Shown here: piece after piece, positions 45,292-55,643 of the stretch
Position numbering within the stretch: the stretch's first letter is position 1
How the letters are laid out: the number at the start of each line of letters is the position of its first letter
NCBI RefSeq assembly: GCF_001758365.1
Contig: NZ_LZFO01000006.1
Location: 29,715-93,714, forward strand
DNA: 64,000 nt
From: Clostridium acetireducens DSM 10703
Lineage (GTDB): Bacteria; Bacillota; Clostridia; Clostridiales; Clostridiaceae
Direction: 5' to 3'
Translations under genes and position numbers: made by a program
Notes under the pieces: generated by a model
What the model saw: the letters and a program-made list of their open reading frames with translations, nothing else
Database searches by the model: none
Told to the model about the DNA's origin: nothing

Positions 45292-48200
45292 TTATTTAAA
45301 ATATATATCTGAAAACTCTATATTTATTTTTTCAATTTTACTATCCTTATTATAAAATAATTCTTCATTTTCTACTATATCTTCTGGCAATGCTTTATTT
45401 GGAATTTCTACTATAAATTCTGTACCTTTATTTAGCTCACTTGTAATATTAATTTTTCCACCATGCATTTCTACAAAAGATTTAACTAAAGACAATCCTA
45501 TACCACTACCTTCTTGATTTCTTGATAAAGACTTATCTACTTGTATAAATCTTTCAAATATTATTGTCTGTTTTTCTTTTGGTATACCTATTCCTGTATC
45601 TTTTACTGATATTAATACTTTGTTATCTTTGCATTCAATATTTACAAATATATTTCCACCTTTATTTGTAAATTTTACAGCATTTGATAAAAGATTTAGT
45701 ACTATTCTTTCTATTTTATCTACATCACAAGATATAATTTTTTCTTCTACATTAGTATCAAATATTATATTAATGCCTTTAACCTCTACATAACTTACTA
45801 CAGACATAGTTATATCTTCTACTATTTGTACAATATTTTGATTTTTAAAATTAGGCTTTAAATATCCTGCATCTATTTTCGTTATATCTATAAGATTGGT
45901 AATTAATCGAATTAGCCTATAGCAATTTTGTTTCATCATTTTCATATATTTATTACAATTAAATTTTTCATCACAATTAGGCATATTCTGAAATAATAAT
46001 TCTAACATTTGTAATGCACTAAATATTACATTTAAAGGAGTTTTTAATTCATGAGATATATTGGCAAAAAACTCTGTTTTTAGTTTATCATATTCCATTA
46101 CTTTATTTAACAATTCAGTTTTTTCTTCTACCTTCTTTGATAATTCCTCTGCTCTTTTTCTTTCTGTTATATCTCTAACAACATTTAATGTAGCCTCCTT
46201 ATTACCATAAGGAAAGAAAGTAGAAGATACTTCTACAAATTTTATTTTTCCACTTTTAGTAATTAGCTTTTGTTCTAAAGTATTAATATTTATTTTATTA
46301 TTTAATAAATTGTTTTTTATATTATTTTTTACTTTATAACAATCTCCAACAATAAAGTTTTTTATACTTCTTCCAACTAAATCATTGGCATGTTTAAATT
46401 CCAAAAGTTCTGCACCTGATCTATTTGAAAAAATGTTTATGCCTTTACAATTTACATATACAGCGTCCGGAAGAACATTCATTAAATACCTATATCTTTC
46501 TTCACTTTGTTTTAAATCTATTTCTATTTTTCTTCTTTCACTGATTTCTTTTTCTAATATTTTTACTATTTTTTCTAACTCTTTAGTTCTACTTTCTACT
46601 TTATTTTCTAAATCTTCATTTAATTGTTTTACTTTATTATACATTAAAGAATTTTCTATTGAAATAGATGCTTGAGAAGCAAGTATCTTAAGAATTTCAA
46701 CTTTTTCAGAGGTAAAAGCATTAATAGTTAAGTTATTTTCTAAGTAAACTATTCCCTTTAATTCCCCTTGATAAGTTATAGGTATACATAATATAGATTG
46801 AGGTTTACTTTCTCTTATATACAAATCTGAAAAAAATGTGCTATCTTCTAAAACATTATTTAATATTACATCTTTACCTGTTCTTTTTACATAGTAAACT
46901 ACTGATTTAGCAATATTATTATAATTTTTTAGCAAAACATTTTTTAAAATATCTAGATCTTCATTTGTTCCTATAGATATCCATAATTTATTATGCTTTT
47001 CTGTAATAATATAAGCTCTTTGTGCTCCTGCATTTTCTACTAAAATATCAATTAATTTTTTTAAAAGTTTATCAAAATCCATTTCATCTGAAATAACTTG
47101 TGAAATTTTTATTATAGAATTTAAATCCATATTTTTAATGTTTTTATTTTCAATTACTTTTGCTAATTTATTTATTTTTGATAAAACTTCACAATATTTG
47201 CTTTTTAATTGTTCTACTTTAGAAAAAGCTCCAATATTATTCCAAATATATATTGAATCCAATATATAAGATCTAGCTACATTTTTTCTTCCTTTAGATA
47301 AGTAATATTTACCCGCTAATTCATTAGCTATAGCAGCAATATTAATAAACCCTCTACTTATTGATTCTTCAATAGCTTTATCATAAAGCTCCATAGCTTT
47401 TAAATCTTCATTTAATATACGAGCTTTTTCCGCTTTTATTAATAAATACTTATGCAAAAAATTTTCTGGTGAATTTTTTACCCAAACTTTTATTCGTCTT
47501 AAATTTTCTTCAATTATTTCAATGTAAATTTCTTTTTCCCTTTCTGAAAAATCCTTATATAATGCCATTATTGTTAATACATAATAAAAACAATGTTCTG
47601 TAATTATAATTTTTCCCAGCATAGCAGAATTAGTTTTATTATCTAATTGACTATATTTTAACGCTTCTTTATAGTATCCAAAAATATATAATATATTTAA
47701 AGCCATTACTTTGTAATTAGCTACTAAGGGTACTTGTTTTATACTACTCCACTTATCTATTATATTAAATCCTTCAGAAATATATTTATTTATAATAATA
47801 TTATATCTATCTGAATACTTTAGACATTCTATTGTTTCATTAAAAATCAATTGAAATTCATAAAAATTAATAAAATTTTTCTTTAATGAGGATAAATAAT
47901 TGGAAGATTCAAATAAAATAATATCTAAATTTTCACCAGCAATAAATCTATGATAAGGTATTTCAAATGCAATATAGGGTAAATATATTAAATCTCCAGA
48001 TTCTATTCCATAATTATAAGCTTTTTTTAGATATGGTATATCTGTTTTTAAATTTTGTTTCCATGAGTTAACAAATGCACCAAACAAATAGTTTATTTTG
48101 CTATTTAAAGACTTTCCCTTAAACTTATTATTTAACTCTAATGCAGATAAACCTAAATCATATCCTAGATTATAGTCATTAAATTTTGTTCCTATTATAG

Positions 48201-50742
48201 AAGCAAAAGCTATATATGCAAAAACAGATTCCTTATTATTTCCGTATTTCAAAGATATATTTATCATTTTAAGTACTATATCTCTAGATAAATAATTATC
48301 TCCACATATATAAGATAGTACCCAAAAATTTTTTAATATGCTTAAAATAACTCTATATTTTCTATTTATTAGAATAGAATTATGGGTTATTCCCTTTATA
48401 TCTTTATTTTTTATTTCTATCCAAGTACTTAATAATTGTTCATTTACATGTTTTTTTAATAAGTTTTTTTCGTCTATAAAACTTATAGAAAACATTTTTA
48501 ATATTTTTTTGCAAAGTTCAATTCCATCTTGTATTTTTAATGAATTAATATAATGAACTATTCTCATATTGTAAACATTTGCCTTATCCATATCTGTAAC
48601 AACATTCTTTAATATATTATTTATTGTTTCTTCTGACTTTTCCAAATTTCCAGATAAATACTCACATTCTGCTAACTCCATATATAAAAATTTAGTTAGA
48701 TTATATTTATCTCTCCAACTATTTTTATTTAGCAACTTTATAGCACTATTTAAAAAATTACTAGCTTCTAAATAAGCAATAGAATTTTTGGCTCTTTGAG
48801 CACATACTATATTTAACTTTATTAATTTGTTTTTTTTATAGTCATCCTTAATAATATTTATACTTAGATTTAAATGACTTACTATATTAAATATTTCCTT
48901 ACTTAAAGATTTATGGTCTATAGATTTAAATAAAGAATTACCAATAGAAAAGTGAATTTTTTCTTTTTTTTCATTAGTCATACTTTCTAAAATAATATTC
49001 TTTATATTATCATGTAAAAATGTATAATTGCCTTTTCCTTCATCTAATAATATGCCTTTATCTAATATATGCTCTAGTATATTCTCTATGGTATTTTTAT
49101 TTTTATTGCAAACTAAACTTAATGTATCTACATTAAACTTATCTCCTAAACACGAAGCTACTTCCAAAACATATTTAACCTGCTGAGAAAAACCTTTAAT
49201 ATTCTCTTTTATAAATTTTGCTATACTACTAGTTATTATGCTTTTTCTTATTTCATTTATATCCCAATTCCATTTTAATCTATTATAATCAAACTTAATA
49301 AATTTATTTTGATATAAAAAATAGAAAAATTGTTTCGTCAAAAAAGGATTTCCTTTAGTTTTACTAAATGCTAAATTTGCCAATTCCATAGATTCATCTT
49401 CAGAAGTATTAAATGAATCCATAATTAATTTACATATATTATACTCACTTAAAGGCAGTAAATTTATCTTATTTATTTTTATACAATTATTTTTTATATT
49501 CTCTAAAGTAGAAAATATTTCATAACGATTACTATTTTGATTATTTTTATAAGATGTTATTACAAGCAAATTTTCTCTTATGTTTTTAATAATATGTTCT
49601 ATAACCTTAAGAGAAGTAGAATCTGTCCATTGCAAATCATCTATAAATAATATAAAAGGTTTGCATTCCTCTACAAAAACTTGTATAAATTTAGTTATTA
49701 TATCATTAAATCTACTCTTTTCTTCTTTAACACTTAATATTTCTACTGGTGCTTGTTTTCCTATAATAATTTCTATATCCGGTATAATATTTATCATTAT
49801 TTGAGCATTATTCCCTAAAGCCTTTAATAATTTAGATTTCCATTTTTTTATTTTACTTTCATCTAACGACAATATTTTATCTATTAAAGATTTAAAAGCT
49901 TGTATAAATGGTATATAAGGAATAGCTATATTGTGTTTATCAAACTTTCCATAAGTACATATTGCATCGGTGTTTAAAATAGATTTTTTAAATTCCCTAA
50001 TTAAAGAAGATTTACCTATTCCCGATTCCCCAGAAATAAATACCAATTGACTTTTATCTACACTAACTTCACTAAATATATCTATAAGTCTATTTAGTTC
50101 TTCATTTCTTCCATATAGTTTTGATGAAATTTTAAATTTACTAGATATATCTTGTAATCCTAAAGGAAAGCTAGAAATAAAATTCTTTTCATAAAGTTGT
50201 TTTCTACACTTTTCTAAGTCTGATTTAAGTCCATAGGCACTTTTATATCTTTCAGAAGGATTTTTCGACATCAATTTCATTATAATATCCGAAATTACTT
50301 TTGGTACACAATAATTAAACTTATAAGGTTCTATTGGACTTTTTGCTATACAACTATGTATTAAATCATTTATTCCCTTATATTGAAAAGGAAGTTTCCC
50401 AGTAATCATTTCATAAAAAACTACTCCTACAGAATAAAAATCTGTTCTATAATCTAATTTATGATTAACTCTTCCCATTTGCTCCGGCGACATATATTCT
50501 ATACTTTCGTTTTTCAAACTAGAATTTACTATAGTAGCCCTTTTAGTGTTTTCATTTATTAAAATATTATAAGCATTTATACTACCATATACTATATTAT
50601 TTTTATGTAGTTCTTTAATTAAATTACAAATTTTAATTGATATATCCAAAAATCTTTTTATATCTATTTCCCCATCATTTATAATTTGTTTTAACATTTT
50701 AGTATTTACATTATCATTTAAATAAAATTGTATATTACTCAT
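45292..50742 (-). CDS. Giant pseudokinase - AAA ATPase - GAF - PAS - histidine kinase
   Basis: An 1816-residue cytoplasmic protein. It has a kinase-like N-terminus (about 1-195) lacking the glycine loop and VAIK Lys. HRD is replaced by VYGSINAYN (about 51-59) and DFG by VNSS (about 72-75), while MSPEQ and DFYSVGVVFYEMITG remain, so it is probably an inactive scaffold. An AAA_16 ATPase (about 205-550) follows (Walker A GESGIGKSS at 238-246, FIDDLQWTDS). Then come a TPR-like helical region, GAF (about 1190-1350), PAS (about 1400-1510), HisKA (SHELKTP near 1555) and HATPase (N-box NLLSNAVKF, G1 DTGIGIP, G2 GSGIGLSL). It has no TM segments or receiver. It resembles bacterial and cyanobacterial kinase/ATPase/histidine-kinase hybrids. 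Confidence 0.9.
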   Translation of the reverse strand: MSNIQFYLNDNVNTKMLKQIINDGEIDIKRFLDISIKICNLIKELHKNNIVYGSINAYNILINENTKRATIVNSSLKNESIEYMSPEQMGRVNHKLDYRTDFYSVGVVFYEMITGKLPFQYKGINDLIHSCIAKSPIEPYKFNYCVPKVISDIIMKLMSKNPSERYKSAYGLKSDLEKCRKQLYEKNFISSFPLGLQDISSKFKISSKLYGRNEELNRLIDIFSEVSVDKSQLVFISGESGIGKSSLIREFKKSILNTDAICTYGKFDKHNIAIPYIPFIQAFKSLIDKILSLDESKIKKWKSKLLKALGNNAQIMINIIPDIEIIIGKQAPVEILSVKEEKSRFNDIITKFIQVFVEECKPFILFIDDLQWTDSTSLKVIEHIIKNIRENLLVITSYKNNQNSNRYEIFSTLENIKNNCIKINKINLLPLSEYNICKLIMDSFNTSEDESMELANLAFSKTKGNPFLTKQFFYFLYQNKFIKFDYNRLKWNWDINEIRKSIITSSIAKFIKENIKGFSQQVKYVLEVASCLGDKFNVDTLSLVCNKNKNTIENILEHILDKGILLDEGKGNYTFLHDNIKNIILESMTNEKKEKIHFSIGNSLFKSIDHKSLSKEIFNIVSHLNLSINIIKDDYKKNKLIKLNIVCAQRAKNSIAYLEASNFLNSAIKLLNKNSWRDKYNLTKFLYMELAECEYLSGNLEKSEETINNILKNVVTDMDKANVYNMRIVHYINSLKIQDGIELCKKILKMFSISFIDEKNLLKKHVNEQLLSTWIEIKNKDIKGITHNSILINRKYRVILSILKNFWVLSYICGDNYLSRDIVLKMINISLKYGNNKESVFAYIAFASIIGTKFNDYNLGYDLGLSALELNNKFKGKSLNSKINYLFGAFVNSWKQNLKTDIPYLKKAYNYGIESGDLIYLPYIAFEIPYHRFIAGENLDIILFESSNYLSSLKKNFINFYEFQLIFNETIECLKYSDRYNIIINKYISEGFNIIDKWSSIKQVPLVANYKVMALNILYIFGYYKEALKYSQLDNKTNSAMLGKIIITEHCFYYVLTIMALYKDFSEREKEIYIEIIEENLRRIKVWVKNSPENFLHKYLLIKAEKARILNEDLKAMELYDKAIEESISRGFINIAAIANELAGKYYLSKGRKNVARSYILDSIYIWNNIGAFSKVEQLKSKYCEVLSKINKLAKVIENKNIKNMDLNSIIKISQVISDEMDFDKLLKKLIDILVENAGAQRAYIITEKHNKLWISIGTNEDLDILKNVLLKNYNNIAKSVVYYVKRTGKDVILNNVLEDSTFFSDLYIRESKPQSILCIPITYQGELKGIVYLENNLTINAFTSEKVEILKILASQASISIENSLMYNKVKQLNEDLENKVESRTKELEKIVKILEKEISERRKIEIDLKQSEERYRYLMNVLPDAVYVNCKGINIFSNRSGAELLEFKHANDLVGRSIKNFIVGDCYKVKNNIKNNLLNNKININTLEQKLITKSGKIKFVEVSSTFFPYGNKEATLNVVRDITERKRAEELSKKVEEKTELLNKVMEYDKLKTEFFANISHELKTPLNVIFSALQMLELLFQNMPNCDEKFNCNKYMKMMKQNCYRLIRLITNLIDITKIDAGYLKPNFKNQNIVQIVEDITMSVVSYVEVKGINIIFDTNVEEKIISCDVDKIERIVLNLLSNAVKFTNKGGNIFVNIECKDNKVLISVKDTGIGIPKEKQTIIFERFIQVDKSLSRNQEGSGIGLSLVKSFVEMHGGKINITSELNKGTEFIVEIPNKALPEDIVENEELFYNKDSKIEKINIEFSDIYFK

Positions 50743-50802
50743 ACTAAAACACTTCTCCCCTATATTTCTATTTATTTATATATTGTATCATATATTTTCA
50801 TT

Positions 50803-50877
50803 AGGTTGTTGAATAAAAAATTCTTGATATATTTTGCATATAGAAAATTATATCAAGAATTTTTTATTCAACAACCT
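50803..50877. repeat. Palindromic element, copy 7 (75-bp mini-foldback)
   Basis: Only the terminal part of the family remains. AGGTTGTTGAATAAAAAA plus TTCTTGATAT forms a near-perfect stem of about 30 bp with its complement around a small loop (TTTTGCATATAGAAAA). The core and inner arms are absent. It begins 17 bp after the tcdA stop and could still act as a terminator. The rest of the 50743-50894 gap is empty. Confidence 0.9.
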
Positions 50878-50894
50878 ATTCATATAATATTATA

Positions 50895-51599
50895 TTAAAT
50901 TATCAAATCTTTAATTACTTCACTAGCTATAATCATACCTGCTACTGGTGGAACAAAAGAAATACTTCCTGGAATAATTTTTTTACTTTCATTTTGAATT
51001 TTAGATATTTTTATAGGTTCTTCTTCAGAATATAAAACTTTTAAACATTCTATGTTTCTTTTCCTAAGTTCTCTTCTAACTACTTTAGCTAAAGGGCACA
51101 CCTTGGTTTCATATATATCTGCTATTTTAAACATGGTAGGATTTAATTTATTTCCTGTACCCATAGAACTTATAATTTTTACATTATTTCTTTTACACCA
51201 AGTAATAATCTCTAATTTAGAAGATACAGTATCTATAGCATCTATAACATAATCTATATTTTTATTTAACAGGCTATTGATGTTATTTTTATCTGCAAAC
51301 AACTTATAATACTCTACATTGCAATTAGGATTTATAGACAATATTCTATCCTTCATAACTTCTACTTTGTATTTACCTACAGTATTAAAATTAGCATGTA
51401 TTTGTCTATTTATATTACTTACAGATATATAATCATTATCTACAATAGTTATATTACCTAACCCCGCTCTAACTAAGGCTTCTATTGCAAAACTCCCTAC
51501 ACCTCCTACTCCAAATATAATTACTTTGCTATTTTTAAGTTTATTTAATGCTTCTCCACCAATAAGTAGCTCCGTCCTTGAAAATATATTTTCCTCCAT
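50895..51599 (-). CDS. tcdA: TcdA/CsdL-type tRNA threonylcarbamoyladenosine dehydratase
   Basis: A 234-residue ThiF/E1-like protein. The ATP-binding loop is in FGVGGVGSFAIEALVRAG, with VDNDYISVSNINRQIHA and the VIDAIDTVSSK segment. C-terminal signature residues include KVCPLAKVVRRELRKR and PPVAGMIIASEVI. The family activates t6A37 in tRNA and cyclises it to ct6A. RBS near GGAGAGG. It is 24 bp downstream of the GH8-like gene on the same strand. Confidence 0.85.
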   Translation of the reverse strand: MEENIFSRTELLIGGEALNKLKNSKVIIFGVGGVGSFAIEALVRAGLGNITIVDNDYISVSNINRQIHANFNTVGKYKVEVMKDRILSINPNCNVEYYKLFADKNNINSLLNKNIDYVIDAIDTVSSKLEIITWCKRNNVKIISSMGTGNKLNPTMFKIADIYETKVCPLAKVVRRELRKRNIECLKVLYSEEEPIKISKIQNESKKIIPGSISFVPPVAGMIIASEVIKDLII

Positions 51600-51623
51600 A
51601 ATTTTTAAAATACACCTCTCCCT

Positions 51624-52787
51624 TTATTTTACATACTCTATTATATTTTTTAAATTGATTTTTTGAATAGCTAATAGTGCTTGTAAGTTATCAAAGGAAT
51701 ATACTTGCTTTGCATCTTCAAATCCAAAACAACCGTAAATCTCACTATTTTTATCTTTTATTTGATATTTCAACATATTACTTTTCATTAAATCATACAT
51801 ATTCTTATCTCCAATATTTAATGCAACTTGAGCAGCAATAGCATAAACTGCTGTAGATTCATAAGAAGATGAAGGTTCGCCAGTTTTTATATTATATTTA
51901 GCATATAACGCTCCTTTTTTATCCATTTGATTTTTAATCCATTGAATAGAAGTATTAGGACATTTTCCTATTTCACTTAAATGAAGAATAGATAACATAG
52001 ATTCTATGGTGTTTACTTCTTCTTCATTACTGTATTTATTAGTTTTATAACTATAACTTTTTCTATACAAAGGAAAAGAATCCGATATGTAAGAATTAAT
52101 TAATATTTTTTCTTGATTTTTCATTATATTTTCCCACTTATTATTTACATTTTTTAATAATTTCATTGTATATAAATCTATATAACATACTGTTATATAG
52201 TCTGCTTTTGTTTTAATATTAAAATCATAAAAATCTACTAAGTTATTATTTTCAGTTTCATATTTAAGTACTCCTTTAGATATTTTAAATAAAAGTTTTC
52301 TGTACTTATTATCTTCTTCTCCCCATCTATCATTAGCATAAAATAAAGCCCTAATAACTCTTATATCGTCTATAGCTGCAGAAGAAGTTCCACTTCTATT
52401 TTCTTTTTTATAAAATCTCCATTTTAATAATCCATTTTTTAAAATTAAATTATTTTCTACAATACTTAAATGATCATCAAATAATTTTTTATCTCCACTT
52501 TTAACTGCATATAACATTATAAGTCCTTCTGATTCAGATAAAACTTCATGTCCATTAGCATAAGGTTTTACTAAATTATTGTCTAAATAATTTGTATATA
52601 TTCCATATCCTTTTTTATGCATTTTTTTATTTATATAATCTAAACAAATAATTTCTTCTTCATCTTTATTTATATTGTCCCAATGAATATTTAATTTTAT
52701 AGAATTAATTCTATAAAAATACATTCCAAAACAAACTATAAAAGCTATTAAAATAACTATTGCTATTTTATTTAAGATTTTTTTCAT
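51624..52787 (-). CDS. Membrane-anchored GH8-like glycoside hydrolase
   Basis: A 387-residue protein with an N-terminal anchor (about 7-25) and a helical catalytic-type domain. GH8 hallmarks are HEVLSESEGLIMLYAVKSGD (Glu in the S-E-G motif, likely general acid), SAAIDDIRVIRALFYANDRWG (Asp), and SFDNLQALLAI at the end. GH8 enzymes cleave beta-1,4-glycans. The substrate, and even full activity, are uncertain because the match is remote. It is followed by tcdA at 24 bp, though a shared operon may be coincidental. Confidence 0.65.
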   Translation of the reverse strand: MKKILNKIAIVILIAFIVCFGMYFYRINSIKLNIHWDNINKDEEEIICLDYINKKMHKKGYGIYTNYLDNNLVKPYANGHEVLSESEGLIMLYAVKSGDKKLFDDHLSIVENNLILKNGLLKWRFYKKENRSGTSSAAIDDIRVIRALFYANDRWGEEDNKYRKLLFKISKGVLKYETENNNLVDFYDFNIKTKADYITVCYIDLYTMKLLKNVNNKWENIMKNQEKILINSYISDSFPLYRKSYSYKTNKYSNEEEVNTIESMLSILHLSEIGKCPNTSIQWIKNQMDKKGALYAKYNIKTGEPSSSYESTAVYAIAAQVALNIGDKNMYDLMKSNMLKYQIKDKNSEIYGCFGFEDAKQVYSFDNLQALLAIQKINLKNIIEYVK

Positions 52788-52841
52788 TTTTGTATCACCT
52801 TTCTAAAATTATAATAGTCAGGTTATCACCTGACTATTATA

Positions 52842-53696
52842 TCATATAATTGTATTAAATTTTAAACCACTGTCTTCTATCTTATTTTTTAGCTTAAATG
52901 TCAATTTATCCATAAGTTCATTTCTTTCTTGTCCATCTTTTGGAAGTGTAACTGAAGCTTTTTCTAAATAGTAATTTTTAAGTCTTATATCCCTATTCTT
53001 CATTTCATTATATACATTTTCTATTTTATCCTCTGCTTTTAATATTTCATTATCATCTAAGTGAGGAAATACCCCAATAAAAGTAGAAAATCCTCGTTTT
53101 GTTATAACATTAGGGTTTTTAAATAATTCTTTTATTTCTTTATACACTATTTCTGTTAATATTAAATATTCATCTTTTAGTTCTATTTTTTCTTGTTTTT
53201 TTGTAAACTTTATAAAACTCAGCATCATAATTGAAATATTATATTTACCTTGAATAGCTTTTTTAATTTCATTATTAAGATACTTTTGAAAATTTAAATA
53301 AACTTTTTCTCTGCTTATAAATCTTCTATTATCTGAATTTATACATTTTATTACTCTATTTATTAACATATTATCTTCATAAGGTTTTAATATATAATCT
53401 ATTGCACCTGCTTTTACTCCTTTTATAAAAGCATCTCTTTTGTTTATAGATGTTAATATCATTATAGGTATATCTATATTTCTTTCCTTTATTTTTTTAA
53501 TAACTTCTAATCCATCTTCTTCATTTAAATTAATTTCTAATATAATAAGCTTTATCTCTTTTTTCTTTTCATAAAGTTTATTAAAAAATTCAATAGAATT
53601 AGCTGTTTCGTAAACCTTTATATTATTAGAAGTTAATAATTCTTTTACTACATATCTGGTATAACACATATTTTCAAGCAAAATTACACTTTCCAT
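52842..53696 (-). CDS. Degenerate receiver plus degenerate GGDEF protein
   Basis: About 284 residues. I prefer the start at 53696 (MESVILLENM), with GTAGGATG upstream; 53714 is the alternative. The receiver-like domain (about 1-125) keeps switch Thr in MILTSI and the Lys in LKPYE. The phosphoacceptor Asp is replaced by Glu (LIILEINLNEED) and the acidic pair is weak (LLENM). The second half (about 130-284) aligns with a GGDEF fold, but the signature reads RGFSTFIG in place of GGDEF, so diguanylate cyclase activity is unlikely. It may be a phosphorylation-independent effector (inference). Confidence 0.75.
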   Translation of the reverse strand: MESVILLENMCYTRYVVKELLTSNNIKVYETANSIEFFNKLYEKKKEIKLIILEINLNEEDGLEVIKKIKERNIDIPIMILTSINKRDAFIKGVKAGAIDYILKPYEDNMLINRVIKCINSDNRRFISREKVYLNFQKYLNNEIKKAIQGKYNISIMMLSFIKFTKKQEKIELKDEYLILTEIVYKEIKELFKNPNVITKRGFSTFIGVFPHLDDNEILKAEDKIENVYNEMKNRDIRLKNYYLEKASVTLPKDGQERNELMDKLTFKLKNKIEDSGLKFNTII

Positions 53697-53824
53697 GATA
53701 ATCATCCTACCCATATATTTAATATTATTTTTATTATAATTTTAATAAATATTCAATTAAAATTATTATACCATATTTATGTATTAATTTATACCTAATT
53801 TGCCAAAAATTCTGCTATCACTAA

Positions 53825-54565
53825 CTATAATATGCCCCCATCTACATTTATAACTTGTCCTGTTATATACTTAGCTTTATCACTACATAAAAATGCAGAT
53901 AATTTACCTATATCTTTAGGTTGTCCAAATTTCATCAAAGGTATATCTTCTATTAAATCTTTTTTTTCTTCTTTAGAAAGCCATTTATTCATATCTGTAT
54001 CTATAACCCCTGGTGCTATAGCATTAACTCTTATATTACTTGGTCCTAATTCTTTTGCTAAAGCTTTAGTAAAAGAGTTTATACCTCCCTTTGAAGCAGA
54101 GTATATAACCTCACAAGAAGCCCCAACTTGTCCCCACATAGAAGAAATATTTATTATACATCCCTTTTTTTCATAAATCATGTACTTAACTACATTATGA
54201 CAACAATTAAATGCACCTTTTAAATTAATATTTATAATACTATCCCAATCTTCTTCTGTCATATCTATAAATAATCCTACTTTTGAAACACCAGCATTAT
54301 TCACTAATATATCTATTTTCCCAAATTCTTTTATTACATATTCTATCATATCTTTAGCTTCATTATAGTAAGCTACATTTGATTTGTATATTCTTCCACG
54401 TCCACCGTTTTCTTTAATAATTTTTTCTGTTTTTTTGGCACCTTCTTCATCTTTTCTATAATTTATAATAACATTTGCACCTTCTTTAGCCATTTCTATT
54501 GCAATAGCTTGTCCTATGCCTCTTGATGCTCCTGTTATTATAGCTACTTTTCCTGATAAGCTCAT
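53825..54565 (-). CDS. SDR-family 3-oxoacyl-ACP reductase-like protein
   Basis: A 246-residue classical SDR. It has the cofactor loop TGASRGIG (12-19), NNAG (about 89), catalytic Ser in ISSMW, YSASKGGI (Tyr and Lys) and the C-terminal YITGQVINVDGGIL. It is of FabG length and pattern, including the YITGQV ending typical of FabG-like and YmfI-type enzymes. Isolated from a fatty-acid synthesis cluster here, so the substrate is not certain. RBS AAGGAGGAT. Confidence 0.9.
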   Translation of the reverse strand: MSLSGKVAIITGASRGIGQAIAIEMAKEGANVIINYRKDEEGAKKTEKIIKENGGRGRIYKSNVAYYNEAKDMIEYVIKEFGKIDILVNNAGVSKVGLFIDMTEEDWDSIININLKGAFNCCHNVVKYMIYEKKGCIINISSMWGQVGASCEVIYSASKGGINSFTKALAKELGPSNIRVNAIAPGVIDTDMNKWLSKEEKKDLIEDIPLMKFGQPKDIGKLSAFLCSDKAKYITGQVINVDGGIL

Positions 54566-54615
54566 AATATCCTCCTTACCATATAGTTATTAGGGGAATT
54601 TAATCCCCAAAATAA

Positions 54616-54873
54616 CTAACTTAATTGATCTTCATTTATTACAGGTAAATCTTCTAAATTGTTATACTTATTTCCATCTGGTATACTTTTCAAAAATTCT
54701 TCCTTTAATTTTGAAACTTCTGTATTTACTCCTTTTATTGCTCCTTGCTTTGCTAACATTACGGCTTCTTCTTTCATTATTATTTCATTATTATCAAGCT
54801 GATAAGCTGTAATTTCTCCATTACTATCCTTAACCAATCCCGTTATAATATGACCTATTTCTGTACTAAACAT
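54616..54873 (-). CDS. DUF3892 protein
   Basis: An 85-residue protein with the DUF3892 pattern: HIITGLVKDSNGEITAYQLD, then MKEEAVMLAKQGAIKGVN and a C-terminal SIPDGNKYNNLEDLPVI. Its function is unknown. RBS GGAGGAAT. It may be co-transcribed with the SDR gene 50 bp downstream. Confidence 0.85.
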   Translation of the reverse strand: MFSTEIGHIITGLVKDSNGEITAYQLDNNEIIMKEEAVMLAKQGAIKGVNTEVSKLKEEFLKSIPDGNKYNNLEDLPVINEDQLS

Positions 54874-54976
54874 AATTCATTCCTCCAATATATATTATTT
54901 AATAATATTTTCTCCTTTTGTGAATAGAATTATGTATTATTTGCTTTATATTTTTAAATCAATATTTATATTCTAA

Positions 54977-55612
54977 CTACTTTAACTTAGCAATTAAAAA
55001 CATGATATTCATTCCAATTTTCGAAAATTTTTCTTCATATTCCGTTTGAATATTTTCCTTAAAATCGCTACTGCCTAAGTCATATGTTATATATTTAATT
55101 TCAAATCCACATTCTTTAAAATATTTTTGAGAATCTTCAAATAAGCACTTATCATCTGTTTTAAACCAAATTTCCGATGCTGGTTTTATAAATTTTTTAT
55201 ATTCTGTTAAAAATTTAGAATGAGTAAGTCTTCTTTTATTATGTCTTAATTTAGGCCAAGGATTACAAAAATTAATGTATATTCTACTTATTTCATTTTC
55301 ATCAAATATTTCACTTACAAATGCTATATTTAAAGGAATTAATCTAACATTTTCTACTTCTTCTTTTTCTACTTTTCTTAAAGCATATACTAGCACTTCA
55401 TCTTTTAAATCTATACCTATAAAATTAATATTATTATTGACAAAAGCTTTTCTGGATATAAATTGTCCTCTTCCACATCCCAGCTCTAAATGTATAGGAT
55501 TATTATTTTTAAATTCTTCTATCCATTTTCCCTTATACTCTCTTGGGTTTGTTACAACTAAAGGGCTTGCCTCCATTTCAGGTCTTGCCCACCACTTTTT
55601 TCTAAGTCTCAT
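54977..55612 (-). CDS. trmB: tRNA (guanine-N7-)-methyltransferase
   Basis: A 211-residue TrmB. It has an N-terminal [16 protein letters not shown], the SAM-binding motif [23 protein letters not shown], the [13 protein letters not shown] catalytic and tRNA-binding segment, and WFKTDD near the end. It methylates G46 of tRNA. It is 31 bp downstream of the M50 protease gene on the same strand, so the two probably share an operon. RBS AGGAGGAT. Confidence 0.95.
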   Translation of the reverse strand: MRLRKKWWARPEMEASPLVVTNPREYKGKWIEEFKNNNPIHLELGCGRGQFISRKAFVNNNINFIGIDLKDEVLVYALRKVEKEEVENVRLIPLNIAFVSEIFDENEISRIYINFCNPWPKLRHNKRRLTHSKFLTEYKKFIKPASEIWFKTDDKCLFEDSQKYFKECGFEIKYITYDLGSSDFKENIQTEYEEKFSKIGMNIMFLIAKLK

Positions 55613-55643
55613 ATATGCATCCTCCTATACTTTATTTTTATAA

